DNA of 64,000 nt from Budorcas taxicolor (taxonomy: Eukaryota; Chordata; Mammalia; Artiodactyla; Bovidae). A program made the translations under genes and the position numbers. The stretch lies in NCBI RefSeq assembly GCF_023091745.1, contig NC_068913.1, forward strand, positions 10,682,001 through 10,746,000, in the 5' to 3' direction. Below are positions 32,101-43,440 of this stretch, one piece after another. Numbering within the stretch: position 1 is the stretch's first letter; every line of letters starts with the position of its first letter. The notes beneath the pieces are model-generated. The model was not told the origin of the DNA, made no database searches, and worked only from the letters and a program-made list of their open reading frames with translations.

Positions 32101-33924
32101 ACCATCGAGTCATTGGTCACTTCCAAATAGACAAGTGAATACTCGAATGGAAAATGAAGGTTCTTTTGCATGTATGTACACACTAGTGTACATACTATAC
32201 TAGTAAAATTAGTATTTGGAGCCTTTTATTGTTAAGGTTGTCATTTCTGAGACTGAAAGAGAGTGGGTGAGCAAAAATGGAAAAAACAGGATCCTTGGAG
32301 TCACTTTCTCTGAGACAAGTTAAGTGAGACAAAAACTCCACTAGTGATAGATTTGAGGGAAAATACAATAAAAGCATAACCCAGTTTTCAAGGGAGATCA
32401 CATCTAACAAAGATGAATGCCATGAAACTTGTTTTTGTTGTTGCTGTTGTTTTTCATTCAGAGCAGAGGAGGACGCAGAGAACTGGAGAAACCCCAGCTC
32501 ACTTTTCATTGGGGAAAAACAAAGTGACTCACAGATTCCAGTTTGCTTTGGAAGAAGACATATTTTGAGGGGTGCTTCAGCATCTTCATAGTGTAGAAGG
32601 AAGGGTTTAACATAATATCTCCTTCAGCAAACTAGTTTATCATACTCAACAGAAATGACAGAAGGAAATTTAAAAAAAAAGGATGGGAAACCATTCTGGG
32701 GTGAGCAAAGGGTGACAGCAGGATGGGAAAATCCAGCTACACCAAATATTTATTCATGCTTATATAAACCTCAATTAGCTATCTTCAAATGCTAAGTCTC
32801 TGCTGAAGAAAAAGAGCATTTGGAAATGTGACTTGGAAGTTGGAGGATGTCAGTTATTTTGCAGCATTGTTGATTAATGTAATTGAAGTCTATATTACAG
32901 AAACAGAAAAGGAAATGTGACTTCTTCAGGGACCCATTAATTTCTTAAGGATAAAGTGTTTGAAGGTTCAAAGGCTTTGTTGAAGCTTATTTTAAATTTA
33001 AAATTTCCATTGCCAAGGGATTGATTACCATTCTTATATTAGCTTTGTCAAACACCAAGTTGATCTTAGTTCTTTCAAAGTTTTGTGGCACTTAACTGTT
33101 TTCAGAGCGTTTTTCAAAAGAGAAGGCTGTCTTACAACTTCTCCCAAGGACAGACTTGTTTTCCCTTCACAAGAACAGCAAGATAAAAATTTCTAAAGTC
33201 TTGAAAAGAGCAATTCCCTCTCTCCTCATCTTTGGGATTTTGAAAGTCATTACTGCCAGTCAGGTACAGCACCTCCTCACTCAAACACTTTCCTGGATTA
33301 GTTTCTGTTTGGTTTTCCTTTGACTTTAAAACATCAATTTATTTAAGTGTCTTTGTGCATCTGAAGCTTAGTAATGTTAAGGACCCGCTCCGTCAGATTA
33401 GTTAAGCTTTTCCCATCTCTCCACTCCCGATGACTACACAGAGTTCTTTTTATAACTCTTCTCACTTCCTCTGATCACTGTTGAAGGCGCTCTCATAAAC
33501 ACCGCCCTTCCAAAGTGAGCCAAGCTGTCCCAAGCACCCGTCTTTATTTGTGCTGTCCCAACAGTGAACTCGTTAGTTCAAGAAGTCAGACAGCAGCATT
33601 TCCGGCTCCTTTGAAACCCAGCCCGAAAGAAGACTGTGGTTTCACACAAGAGCAAGAAGAGGAACTACGCCAGTGGGAAATCAGGGTTACGGTGGTACTG
33701 CCATCCACCCAGGTGAAGTTGGTCCGAGGGGACCGGAGGCTGCATTAGAAATGAAAGCATTATGACCCAAGGATTTGCCAGGAGGAAATCGATAACGAGA
33801 GGGCGGATAGCCTGAGAGCAGTTCCACAGAAAGTCTTTGTTTCTTACAGGGAGAAAGCTGTCTTCTCCTCATCACTTTTGCTTTTCCCTGGCCTTCCAGT
33901 CCTGATTCTGCTCCTTCTGTGTGC
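32101..33924. other. Long non-SINE stretch, possible regulatory DNA
   Basis: About 1.8 kb without BovB or SINE. At 32720-33080 it is AT-rich with many homeobox- and forkhead-like motifs (tttattcatgc, gttgattaatgtaattgaag, cccattaatttc). A candidate exon at 33565-33712 is listed separately. Otherwise unassigned. Confidence 0.35.
33565..33712 (+). other. Candidate coding exon, unproven
   Basis: Preceded by a pyrimidine-rich acceptor (tgctgtcccaacag) and followed by a consensus donor (cag|gtgaag). One frame is open through all 148 bases and encodes an acidic/Gln-rich stretch (FTQEQEEELRQWE). The flanking open frame runs 33515-33748. I do not recognise a protein family, and such signals occur by chance. 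Confidence 0.2.
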
Positions 33925-34127
33925 TTGGTCAGCCAGTCGTGTCTGACTCTGTGATCCCATGGACTGTGCTCCACGAAGCTCCTCTGTCCATAGAATTCTT
34001 GCCCTGGCAAGAATGATGGAGTGGGTAGCCATTCCCTTCTCCAGGGCATCTTCGTGACGCGAGGATTGAACCCGGGTCTCCCACCTTGCAGGCGGATTCT
34101 TCGCCGGCTGAGCCACCAAAGCAGCCC
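33925..34127 (-). mobile_element. Bov-tA SINE, antisense
   Basis: Tail (gccagtcgtgtctgactctg), body (gcaagaatgatggagtgggtagcc), head (tctcccaccttgcaggcggattcttc). Diverged in the head, with several CpG retained. Confidence 0.92.
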
Positions 34128-35625
34128 CGACGTTACTGCGCGGTATTGGGAGTGTGAGGTCCAGCCAGCAGAGGGCGCTCTGTCGGGCTGTGCCTGCTTC
34201 CGGGCTGTCCCCGGGTCACGCACTGGGTGGGAATGGCGGACTAACTGGTGGGCTCAGACCTTGAGAACTGTCCTTCCTCCGTAGCACCCAAGCCTGGACT
34301 CCATGCAGCGCTGAGAACTGTTCGGAGTCAGCTAATGAGGACACACATTCTCCCTTCTGGTGTGGGAGACTGTGCCTCAAGAAAATGCTATCATTCACAT
34401 CGACTGTATTTTCAGTGTTTTTTTCTATTTGAGCCCAATTTGGGGGATGACTGTCAAGATCCTGTTGCAAATATCTGGAGGGCAGCCCCGGGCTGGGTCT
34501 GGGTGGAAGAAACATGACTTTGAAGATGCTCCCCTCCGCAGTGGTGTATTCTACGCCCCATCCTTGTTCCAGATCTTTGTCTCAGCCTTCTCCCTGCCAA
34601 ACCAACGCCCAGACATAAATATACTCCAGGTACCTGCTTCTGAATCCCTCAATCCCAGAGAACTGGTTGGAGAATCTGGACTAAAATGGCTTTAATGTGC
34701 TCCAAATATCTAGGAACATTTGCTTATTAACTAGCTCTCTACCTCTTGGCTGAAAATAGTAAGGGGGGTGTGTGTGTGCGTAAATAGGGATAAAGAGTGG
34801 TGAAGACATTCGGGGATGGGGACGCGTGGAGAGTACTCATGTGTTAAGCCGGAAGTGGAGCTGATCCACTGTTGTACACAGACAGTCAAACGCCCATTGG
34901 TGGGCCCTTAATAAAGGCAATGAATGATGGTTATGATGATTGGGACTGGGGAGGAAGGGAGAATGTGATATGGAAGCACACAACAGAGGCTACAGTTTCA
35001 CTGCTGCTAAAAAATATCCCCAGTGGGTGGCTGGTGGGCAGCATGGAGAAACACTTAAGGGGGCTGGGCTTTGCCGACCCTGTCAAGCTGCACCTCACCC
35101 CATTCCTGGGTATCACATTCCAGTCTGGTGAGCCCTGGAGGGAGTCTAAACTGGCTCTCTCATGGGCAGTTAAGAGGAGCTGGGATTTTACATTTTTAAA
35201 CTTTGCAGGCCGGTTTCCTCTATATCTAAGAGCCTCGGGACACCTTTGGCATTCTCCACTCTCAAAGAGCCTTCCTCTGTGAGGAGCTGCAGGAAGAGAG
35301 CTGGTGAGTGACCTCTGCTCAGTGTTTTTGGTTAATAGTAAGAGGATAAATGCACTGGCAGGTACCTCTCCCTCCCCATTTCTTCAGGATGCAACAGGCT
35401 CAGACCTACATCCTCATCCTAGGGTCAGGCACTGTCCTGGGCGTTCAGGATACGGGGAGTAAGTGGTCCCTGCCAGGAGCTGAGGATGTAGGTTTTATTA
35501 TCACCACCTGGCAGATGACAAAAAACAGTAGGAGAGGTTGAGTGGCTCAGAACCAGGGTCTCCTAAAATCAGAACCTAGTTTCCTTGCCAAGGGGGAAGG
35601 AAGGGGGGAAGGGGTAGTTAGGGAG
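34128..35625. other. Unassigned sequence, no gene confirmed
   Basis: Frames of 111 (34360-34695) and 136 codons (34872-35282) on the plus strand have no recognised domain or splice context. No repeat assigned; a (TG)n of six units lies near 34769-34779. Confidence 0.35.
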
Positions 35626-35629
35626 TTTG

Positions 35630-35850
35630 AGATGGACACGTACACACTGCTATATTTAAAATGGATAATGAACAAGGACCTATTGTATAGCACAGGGAAC
35701 TCTGCTCAATGTTATGTGTCAGCCAGAGTGGGAGGGGACTTTGGGGGAGAATGGATCCATGTATATGTATGACTGAATCCCTTTGCTTTTCACCTGAAAC
35801 CATCACAACATTGTTAACTGGCTATACTCCAATACAAAATCAAAAGTTTT
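35630..35850 (+). mobile_element. L1 3'-UTR fragment
   Basis: gtatagcacagggaactctg ... agagtgggaggggactttggggg ... ctttgcttttcacctgaaacc ... cacaacattgttaactggct, the same 3' terminal motif as at 3379 and 7365. 5' truncated. Confidence 0.78.
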
Positions 35851-36374
35851 TACAAAATCAGAACCTAATTTCCTAATAACTTCACTAGTTATTCAGCTTG
35901 AAAATTTGAAGGCTACAAAAGACCTTTATGGTTTTCACAGTCATTTCGCCTCCTGGGGAGAAGACACAGGAACTAAGCCATGATACAACTCTTCCCCGTC
36001 ACATCCCCATTGAACAGGTGGAGAACTTGAGCAGAAGTTGGTTGTGACCCGGCCAGCCATAACTAGTAGGGCCGTGTTATTGCTATGCCTCTACCAGTTT
36101 GTGCAATCTCAGTCACCTTCTCACACGGGCCTAGTCCCACCTTTCAGTCCCATCCTGGATCAGTGAATGGTGATGATGGTGAATCAGAGCATGGCTGAAG
36201 CAATAAAAACTCCTTCTGCTATGACCACTGTGTTTGTTGATACTTAATTTATCTAGATGCCATTTTTGCTAGAGTGCTACATGAATATCAACCCTGCAGG
36301 CATTTTTCTTATCACTGCAGTATAGTAGTTGAGCACCTAAGCTTGTGAGTCAAACAGACTGGGATCAGAATCAC

Positions 36375-36510
36375 TATTTTCATGTTATAAATTTAGGAAA
36401 CTGAAGCACATAGAATTTGTTACTTGACTGAGATCGCACAGCTTGTACATAGAAAAATCATGCCAAGATGTGACCTGTTTCTGTTTTTATTCCAGAACCC
36501 ACGCTTACTT
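36375..36510 (+). repeat. MIR relic
   Basis: atgttataaatttaggaaactgaagcaca ... ttgactgagatcgcacagctt matches the MIR right-hand core (...gaggaaactgaggcacagagaggtt...). Confidence 0.65.
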
Positions 36511-36591
36511 CACTATGGGATGCTATCTAATTAATCCCAGCATTTATTGATAATAGGAAAATCAGGCATTTTCCTGTATATCAGAAATTAT

Positions 36592-36810
36592 GCATGCTAA
36601 GTCACTTCAGTTGTGTCTGACTCTGTGTGAGTCTATGGACTGTAGCCCACCAGGCTCCTCTGTCCCTGGGATTCTCCAGGCAAGAATACTGGAGTGGGTT
36701 GCCATGCCCTCCTCCAGGGGATCTTCCCAACCCAGGGGTAGAACCCCATCTCTTCTGTCTCCTGCACTGGCAGGTGGATTCTTTACCACTAGTGCCACCT
36801 GGGAAGCCCC
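36592..36810 (-). mobile_element. Bov-tA SINE, antisense, TSD
   Basis: Tail (aagtcacttcagttgtgtctgactctgtg), body (aagaatactggagtgggttgccatgcc), head (tcctgcactggcaggtggattctttacc). TSDs atcagaaattat (36580-36591) and atcagaaactat (36811-36822) differ at one of 12 positions. Confidence 0.95.
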
Positions 36811-36933
36811 ATCAGAAACTATTCAAAGCCATATTGTCTCCCTGAGTTATCTTCAGTATTCTTTATAATTGCTTACATTTTATGGAAGAGGGAAGGAAGC
36901 CTAAGGAGTTTAAATAATGTGCCATAGCTAGAA

Positions 36934-37298
36934 AGTTCAGTTCAGTTCAGTCACTCAGTCGTGTCCGGCTCTTTGCGACCCCATGAATTGCAGCATGCCA
37001 GGCCTCCCTGTCCATCACCAACTCCCAGAGTTCACTCAGACTCACGTCCATCGAGTCAGTGATGCCATCCAGCCCTCTCATCCTCTGTCGTCCCCTTCTC
37101 CTCCTGCCCCCAACCCCTCCCAGCATCAGAGTCCTTTCCAATGAGTCAACTCTTCGCATGAGGTGGCCAAAGTACTGGAGCTTCAGCTTTAGCATCATTC
37201 CTTCCAAAGAAATCCCAGGGCTGATCTCCTTCAGAATGGACTGGTTGGATCTCCTTGCAGTCCAAGGGACTCTCAAGAGTCTTCTCCAACACCACAGT
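36934..37298 (-). mobile_element. BovB 3' end, antisense
   Basis: agttcagttcagttcagtcactc at left, ISPGISLEGMM subfamily residues, ending at caccacagt. Only the last 365 bases of BovB are present. The minus frame 36947-37276 encodes the end of the C-terminal block. No clear TSD. Confidence 0.93.
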
Positions 37299-37371
37299 GG
37301 CAGAACTCATACTGGATCCCAGGAGCGTCTGACTCTGAAGTTCATTTTCTTAAGGACTATGTATGCTGTTT

Positions 37372-37644
37372 TGGCAAAGAAGGCAATGGCACCCGACTCC
37401 AGTACTCTTGCCTGGAAAAATCCCATGAATGGAGGAGCCTGGTGGGCTACAGTCCATGGGGTTGCAAAGAGTAGAACACGACTGAGTGACTTCACTTTCA
37501 CTTTTCACTTTCATGCATTGGAGAAGGAAATAGCAGCCCACTCCAGTGTTCTTGCCTGGAGAATCCCCGTGGAGAGAGAAGCCTGCAGGACTATAGTCCA
37601 TAGGGTCGGAAAGAGTCAGACACGACTGAAGGGACTAAGTGCTC
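37372..37644 (+). mobile_element. Bov-A2 SINE dimer, perfect 13-bp TSD
   Basis: Two monomers joined by ttcactttcacttttcactttc: ggcacccgactccagtactcttgcctgg and cagcccactccagtgttcttgcctgg. atgtatgctgttt occurs at 37359-37371 and 37645-37657, an exact 13-bp TSD. Confidence 0.96.
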
Positions 37645-37657
37645 ATGTATGCTGTTT

Positions 37658-39199
37658 AGACAAGAGATCTGGAAAGGAGTGATGGATCGGGGTCATATTT
37701 AAAATTTCCCTTCATCACTGCATACAAGTTTCTATCACTGCCTTATTGGATACAGAAGAACTAAATGTTCAGTTTAGAAACACATGTTAGTTGTTACTAG
37801 CACAGGAGACAAACATACAGAAACACAGGTCCCAGAATCCTTGAACCTTTGATTTAAGAGGAACCTTTCAGATCATGTAGTCCAACTTGTTTTTCAGTTC
37901 AGAAAGTTGATGTTTTCATAGCCCTGCCAGATGGAGGAGACCTCATACCTAAAAAGGAGCGTTCCATCCTGGATTATCTAAAATGTATTTTGTTCTGAAA
38001 TTTGATTTACCAATCAAAAAAAGAGCCGAGATATTGAATATCAGATTGGGTTTGTTAATACTGATCAATGTGGTGCTATGTTTAATTAGCCTTGACTTCC
38101 AAACTGTGCAGGTTAACTGTGGGTCTAGGAATAAGGGATTTCATAGTGTGCTTGTCTGTGTGTTCAGTTTTCTATGCTTATATATATATGTGTGTGTACA
38201 TATATATATATAATCGTATATGTATATATAAAATCACATTTTAATATATAAAATCACTCCCACAGTTAGAAAAACTGCTATTTTTAAGGAGAAACAAACA
38301 TGTCAGACTTCATTAGTTTTACATGGTGAGGTGGAAACAGCGGAGGCCTGAGGGTTCAACGAACCTGGCTACTGAATCCCTGTTCTGCTTTTGTGATTTG
38401 TGTGGCTTTAGCCTCTTTTTTCACCTCTCTGAGCGTTGGTCTCCATCTGCCAATGGTGTTTCTACCTATCTTCCAAGACTGTGTGAAACTTTAATGAGAT
38501 ATTGGTGTAACTCGCTTAGGTCTCTTCCCTCCTTTTCCCCTTTATTCTTTTCACCAGTTAAAAATATAACTTTCAGTGGGTGAGGGCAGCTGGGAGTGGG
38601 GGTGGGGCAGGGGACTGTTAGATTAAAGCTCCTAAAAGTGTTTGGCAAACGATGAATTACAAAGTCCTAAGATTCTTCCTACGGTGTCTTGGGGATGGCA
38701 GCTAATGAACTCATAAACATAAAACAGATAAAAAGGAAATTGGACAAGGAGGAGGAGGAGGTAGCCTGAGATACAGTAAGAAAACATGTCAGGATTCTAT
38801 AGCATTATAATGTAAGTCCTCATCTGCATTTCATTATCTTAATAATCCAAAACAACAGCCCTTGGCTGGCTCACACAGGAGGATGCGAAGTGATTCCCTT
38901 GGACAGGGTCCCCAGCCTCTATCACATTAGATATTATTTCCAAATGTGGAGTGTCACAGGAGTGTTTCACATTCTCCTAACCATTAAACAGTTTGGCTCT
39001 CCTTGGGGACAGGACGAGTTTAGCAACCCCAGAGCAGCCTCCTGGAAGAGACTCCTCTGGGATTCCAAAGCTCCAACAGCAGCATAGCACAGCACGGTAC
39101 GTGGAGCCTACTCCACAAGAAGCATTTTATCCAAACCTGCATCCTCCTTGTAGGGTTTACAGACAAAACTCAGTTCAGTGGGCCATGTAGGATTTCTTT
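37658..39199. other. Unassigned sequence with AT repeats
   Basis: Holds an alternating AT/TG tract at 38179-38235 and a MIR-like trace near 38370-38450 (ttgtgtggctttagcc ... cacctctctgagcg). No coding signal beyond frames of at most 86 codons. Confidence 0.4.
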
Positions 39200-39234
39200 T
39201 TTTTTTTTCCTCCTGGGAAATATAATGATATATG

Positions 39235-39935
39235 AGAACTATTTATTTGAAATATTTCAAACTTCCCAAGGACTTGCAATAAGAATCCAAAGGATCTCAT
39301 ATGCCCTTCACACAAATTCCTCAAATGCTAACATTTAGCGCAGTTGTTTTAATTATAATATAATTATATATAATTATTATCACTACTATTTTCTCAAATC
39401 ATTTGAGAACCGTTTACAGATACGAAGCCTCTTCACCCCTAAATAATCAGTGTATTCCCTAAAAATAATGGCACGTTCCCACATAAACACAGTACAATTA
39501 TCATTGTCAAGAAATTAGCAGTGCTATAACACTGTCACTTAGTCCTTGGCTCTCTTTCAAATTTCACTCTTGTCACAATGATGGACTTTATGACGAAAGG
39601 TTCCAGTCTAGGATCAGACACCACCTTTCATCGCTCCAGTCTCCTTTAATCTTGAATTCTTCTTCCGCCTTTGTCTTTTAGGACCTTGACAATTTTGTAG
39701 ACTACAGGCCATTCATTCTGGGGAATGCCCCTCAATTTGGATTTGTCTGATGTTTCCTCGTAACTATTTTCAGCTTATGCACATTTGGCAGGAATATCCT
39801 AGGAGATGTTTCTCAATGGGTCATTCCAGGGAGCACCTGATGTCAATTTGTCCTCTTTTACCACCCTAACTGTGAGATTGTTCTTCTCTTTGTAATTAAT
39901 AAAAACCTGGTAGGGAAATACTTGGAAACTGTTTA
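39235..39935. mobile_element. Ancient L1 3'-UTR-like relic
   Basis: Order of motifs: caaaggatctcatatgcccttcac, cctctt-cacccctaaataatcagtg, cacagtacaattatcattgtcaag, aggaccttgacaattttgtagactacagg, ttgtctgatgtttcctcg, gcaggaatatccta. I recall this series as an old mammalian L1M 3' UTR. Orientation not determined. Confidence 0.5.
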
Positions 39936-40764
39936 AACATTGTCTTTCTCCTCACATTTTCCCCTTTTGTAATTTTTTTTGGCTAAAAATAACAAAGTGG
40001 TACTATTAATGAAAGTTCATCTCCCCAGAAAGGCACAGAGAAGAAAGATGTGCTTTGAGGTGCACGAGGCCATCCCATGACAGAGCCCAGACGCCCAGAG
40101 ATCAGGCTTGTGTTCTCTCGTGTCTCTAAGGCCCTGTGTCTTTTAACAATTCCTTCCGCTCCCCCTGGGAGAGAGCTCTTTCAAACAGTCCTCCAAGCTG
40201 GCATTGGGACAAGCTGGCCTCCTGCCAGCCTCCAGAGAATCTCTCATGCCTGTCTACTCCCATCCCTGAGACTGCAGTCTGTGGCTTGTTTGGGGGCTTT
40301 TTGCAGAGCTTTTGTCTTTTCAAACCTGTGGGTGTCCTTACGATGGCTTCTAATTGTTTACATTGGAAATGGTTAGCTTTCGCCTCTAAGCTCCGAGCCC
40401 CATGTCTGAACTGGGAGACTAGAGTGATCACCAGTTGCGAGGCTATCAGAAGGGCAAGGAGAAGCCCCACCACCACCACCTGAGAGCTCAGGGTTTATTC
40501 TTCCGAAGACCCTGTGCAAATGCAAGCAGCTTGAGAGCAGCGGCACCATAAGCATGGCAGGAGTCGCAGGGGCCCATGTGGGAGTCTGCCCGCCACAGTC
40601 CCCCGTATGCTCACCCTGTCCTTCCCCTAGGGTCCCGTGAAAATTTTAAGTGGCTGCAGTCTGCACTACCTGCCAAGCTCACTTTGACGGCAGACGCTGA
40701 ACTGCCGAGCCCAGCCTGGGTGCCCACAGCCACAGCCCACTTCGGAAAAAGCCACAAGCCTGCT
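39936..40764. other. Unassigned sequence, no gene confirmed
   Basis: Overlapping frames at 40077-40483 (99-117 codons, both strands) are mutually exclusive and unsupported. Confidence 0.35.
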
Positions 40765-40890
40765 TCCTTCCATCCTCCTTCACTCCTCTCTTTCTTTCCC
40801 TCTTTCTTCCCCTTTCTGTCTTTCCTCCTTCCTTCCTTCTTCTCTTCCTTTCTTCTCTCTCACTTTCTCACTCCCCTTTCCCTCGCTTTT
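40765..40890 (+). repeat. Polypyrimidine (CTTT/CCTT)n tract
   Basis: About 125 bases nearly all C/T (ttctttccctctttcttccc and similar). Confidence 0.9.
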
Positions 40891-40899
40891 ATAAAAAAT

Positions 40900-41070
40900 C
40901 CATGATATGAATTGAAGTATAATAGGTAGTTTTAAAAATCAAGACGTAGTTCACATACTGTACTGTTTGCGCATTTAAAGTGTACAGTTTGATGGTATTA
41001 GTATATTCACAGAGCTGGGCAACCATCACCACAATCAAATTTAGAAAAGAAAAAGAAACTCAATACCTAA
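40900..41070. mobile_element. Old L1 3'-end relic
   Basis: ttaaagtgtacagtttgatgg ... gtatattcacagagctgggcaaccatcaccacaatc is the familiar L1M terminal motif. Confidence 0.55.
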
Positions 41071-41444
41071 TAGCAGTGACTCCCAAGGGGCAGTTTAAAA
41101 AGTGATCGACGCTGTTTCTTGAGCAATGTTTGCTTATCTTTTGTTCTTTTCCTGGACTTAACTGTTCACTCACTACCTTTCAGAAGACCTGTGCCTGCAG
41201 TGGGTTCTCTGAGAAGACTTAACCTGATGGCAGCTATGCAGTTGGGTTTCCTTCCCCAAGGAGCACTAACCTGAACTTGGCTTTCCAATTTAGAATTTCT
41301 TCTGACTTGTTTTCTGGAGAATCATGAATGGATTATTCTTAGGAAATAACAGGATTATAGGAATCATCTTTTCTAGGATGTACAGTTTGAGTAGGACTTT
41401 CATATACACAGTGTTACTTTTTTTCTCCCAAACAATAGTCAGAA

Positions 41445-41690
41445 GTAAAAATAACAATAGACTTCACTTAATAAGTGCTTATTCTATGCTTGGCAACTCT
41501 AAGTGCTTCCCATACATGCATTAACTCATCTAATCCTCAAGCACCAGATGAGACAGGGCTCTGGTAAAATTAGCCAGAAATGCAGAGAGGTTAAATGATG
41601 ACAAGCCCAAGATCGTAGAGCTGGTAAGGGCAGAGTTGAGATGCGAGCATGTGCAGTTTGATTGCAATCTGAACTCTACATACCACTCTA
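41445..41690 (+). repeat. MIR relic
   Basis: taataagtgcttattctatgcttggcaac ... cattaactcatctaatcctcaagc ... cagagaggttaaatgatg ... cccaagatcgtagagctgg follows the MIR consensus along most of its length. Confidence 0.75.
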
Positions 41691-42130
41691 ATTGCCTTTA
41701 GTGTTCCCATTTGGGAAGCAAGGACTGAGGCTTTGAGAAGTTATACATTATGAGAAGAACTAGTTGGGACCTGAATACATGTATTTGGACCCCAAGCTTA
41801 ATGCTATAATGAGGCAACATGCCTTCGCCATCATGCCAACTAACCAATGAGTTAGTTCAGCATCTTGCCAGGTACACAGAATCAAGTCCTTCAGTTAAGC
41901 CAAACAAACAAACAAAAAGAAATAGAAAACATTCCTGGTTGAGGCTTGTTTTTGAGCTACAGTGTCATTATTGTGACATTATAAGATCGGCCCTACTTTT
42001 GGTGGGCCAGAAGCATTTTTCAAACCGATTTCCAAGGTCAGTTTTTCCTTCCTGTTTTTGCCTCGGTTTGCAACTTCTCTTGATTTCTCTTTCTCCATGT
42101 TTCCTATCCACAAGCAGGGAATGAGCCACA
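41691..42130. other. Unassigned sequence
   Basis: No repeat or coding signal; the frame 41819-42124 (101 codons) has no recognisable domain. Confidence 0.4.
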
Positions 42131-42560
42131 TGGATTTAATAACCGGGGCAGTGATTCATGTAGACTTTCATTTAATCAGAAAGAACAGGGGAAGGCCCAA
42201 GAACTCATTTCGTTGTATATCATTTTAAAAGAGTTGACACACATGTCCTTTAGAGAGAAAATAATAAAATTTAAAAAGCAAAAGCCGGCTCAGACCTGCC
42301 AGCTGCAATGACTGGTCACACAGAGGAGATCCATGGAATTCTGAAGCCATTTGGGTTTTGTTATGTTTGCTGAAACAGCACCAACTGGGATCTCTTCCTC
42401 TTTAAACGGTTTAATGACTTTTGGATATGCCTTTGGAGTTAAATGGTTAAATCACCAAATGCTCCATAAAATAATTATGCAAACAATTTTCTGGCTAATT
42501 ATCTAACATGAACAGAAGCACACAGCTGCTAAGATATATAATTACTGTCTCATCAGGGCT
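42131..42560. promoter_or_regulatory. Candidate conserved non-coding block
   Basis: Repeat-free, with dense homeodomain/POU-like motifs: tttaatcag, aaataattatgcaaacaattt, ggctaattatc, atataattactg, and an E-box cluster (cagctgcaatg, cagctgc). This texture is typical of developmental enhancers in gene deserts. Inference only; a cross-species alignment would decide. Confidence 0.3.
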
Positions 42561-42799
42561 AGCTATTGTATATACATGATTCCTTTACTGATCTCAGTGT
42601 GGTTTGGTGGGAGGCCACTAACATAATATCTCATGAAACGAGAAAGTTAAAATTCCAAGCTCTGGTCCAGTTAGTGACTCTTTTTGATTTTTTTTTTTAA
42701 GGACTGGATTAGGGCCTCAAATCCATCCATAATGGTCAAGCACATAACTAGTATGCACATTTATGTGGTATATCGAAGTCTTAGACATGTGTATTTAAA
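42561..42799. other. Unassigned AT-rich spacer
   Basis: T10 run near 42690; nothing else recognised. Confidence 0.4.
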
Positions 42800-43440
42800 T
42801 GTCCAGTGTGGATAAATATAAATATTCTAATTTACTGGGTATAAAATGTACATATAGAAAAGCATACATATTGTAATTGCCCAGTTTACAAATGAGCACT
42901 CTCATATAACCAACTCCCAGAGTATCACCAGGACCCCAGACACCTCCGTTGCCCTCCTCCCAATCTCTACTCCTTCCAAGTGTAGCCACTATCCTCAATT
43001 CTATCAACAGAGATTGATTGTACATGTTTTGCACCAAATTTAAATGAACCCGTACAACTTTTGCCCTTTGTGCCTAGCTGCTTTTACCACGTCTGTAGAC
43101 TTTATCTATGTGGTTGCAGTTTGTTCAGTTCTCATGGCCGTGTACCATCCCATTGTGTGACTACTATAGCTTATCACTCTACTGTTAACAGGTTTGTGGA
43201 TAGTTTCTGGTTTGGGGATATTATGAATAACGCTGCTGTAAGTGTTGAACGTATGGCTTGGTAAACATATCCATGCACTTGGGTCTACACCTGGGAGCAG
43301 AAGGGCTGGGCTGTATGGTATGTAGACGCTGCCAGTTTCCCCAAAGAGTTGTGCCCCTCTGCACTCCCACGAGCACCAGAAGAAGCTGGGGTGAATGACG
43401 TGAAGAATTCTGACCAACGCTTGCTAGGTTTTACGGGATG
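42800..43440 (-). mobile_element. Old L1M 3' region, antisense
   Basis: Reads like the reverse complement of an L1M 3' UTR: gttgcagtttgttcagttctcatggccgtgtac, tggatagtttctggtttggggatattatgaataacgctgctgtaa, gtctacacctgggagcagaagggctgggc. Diverged beyond coding. Confidence 0.65.

Noticed and set aside
33687..34223. 178-codon minus-strand frame
   Set aside because: Runs through an antisense Bov-tA; its middle is SINE-derived sequence.
34872..35282. 136-codon plus-strand frame
   Set aside because: No recognisable domain or exon context; length is compatible with chance in this composition.
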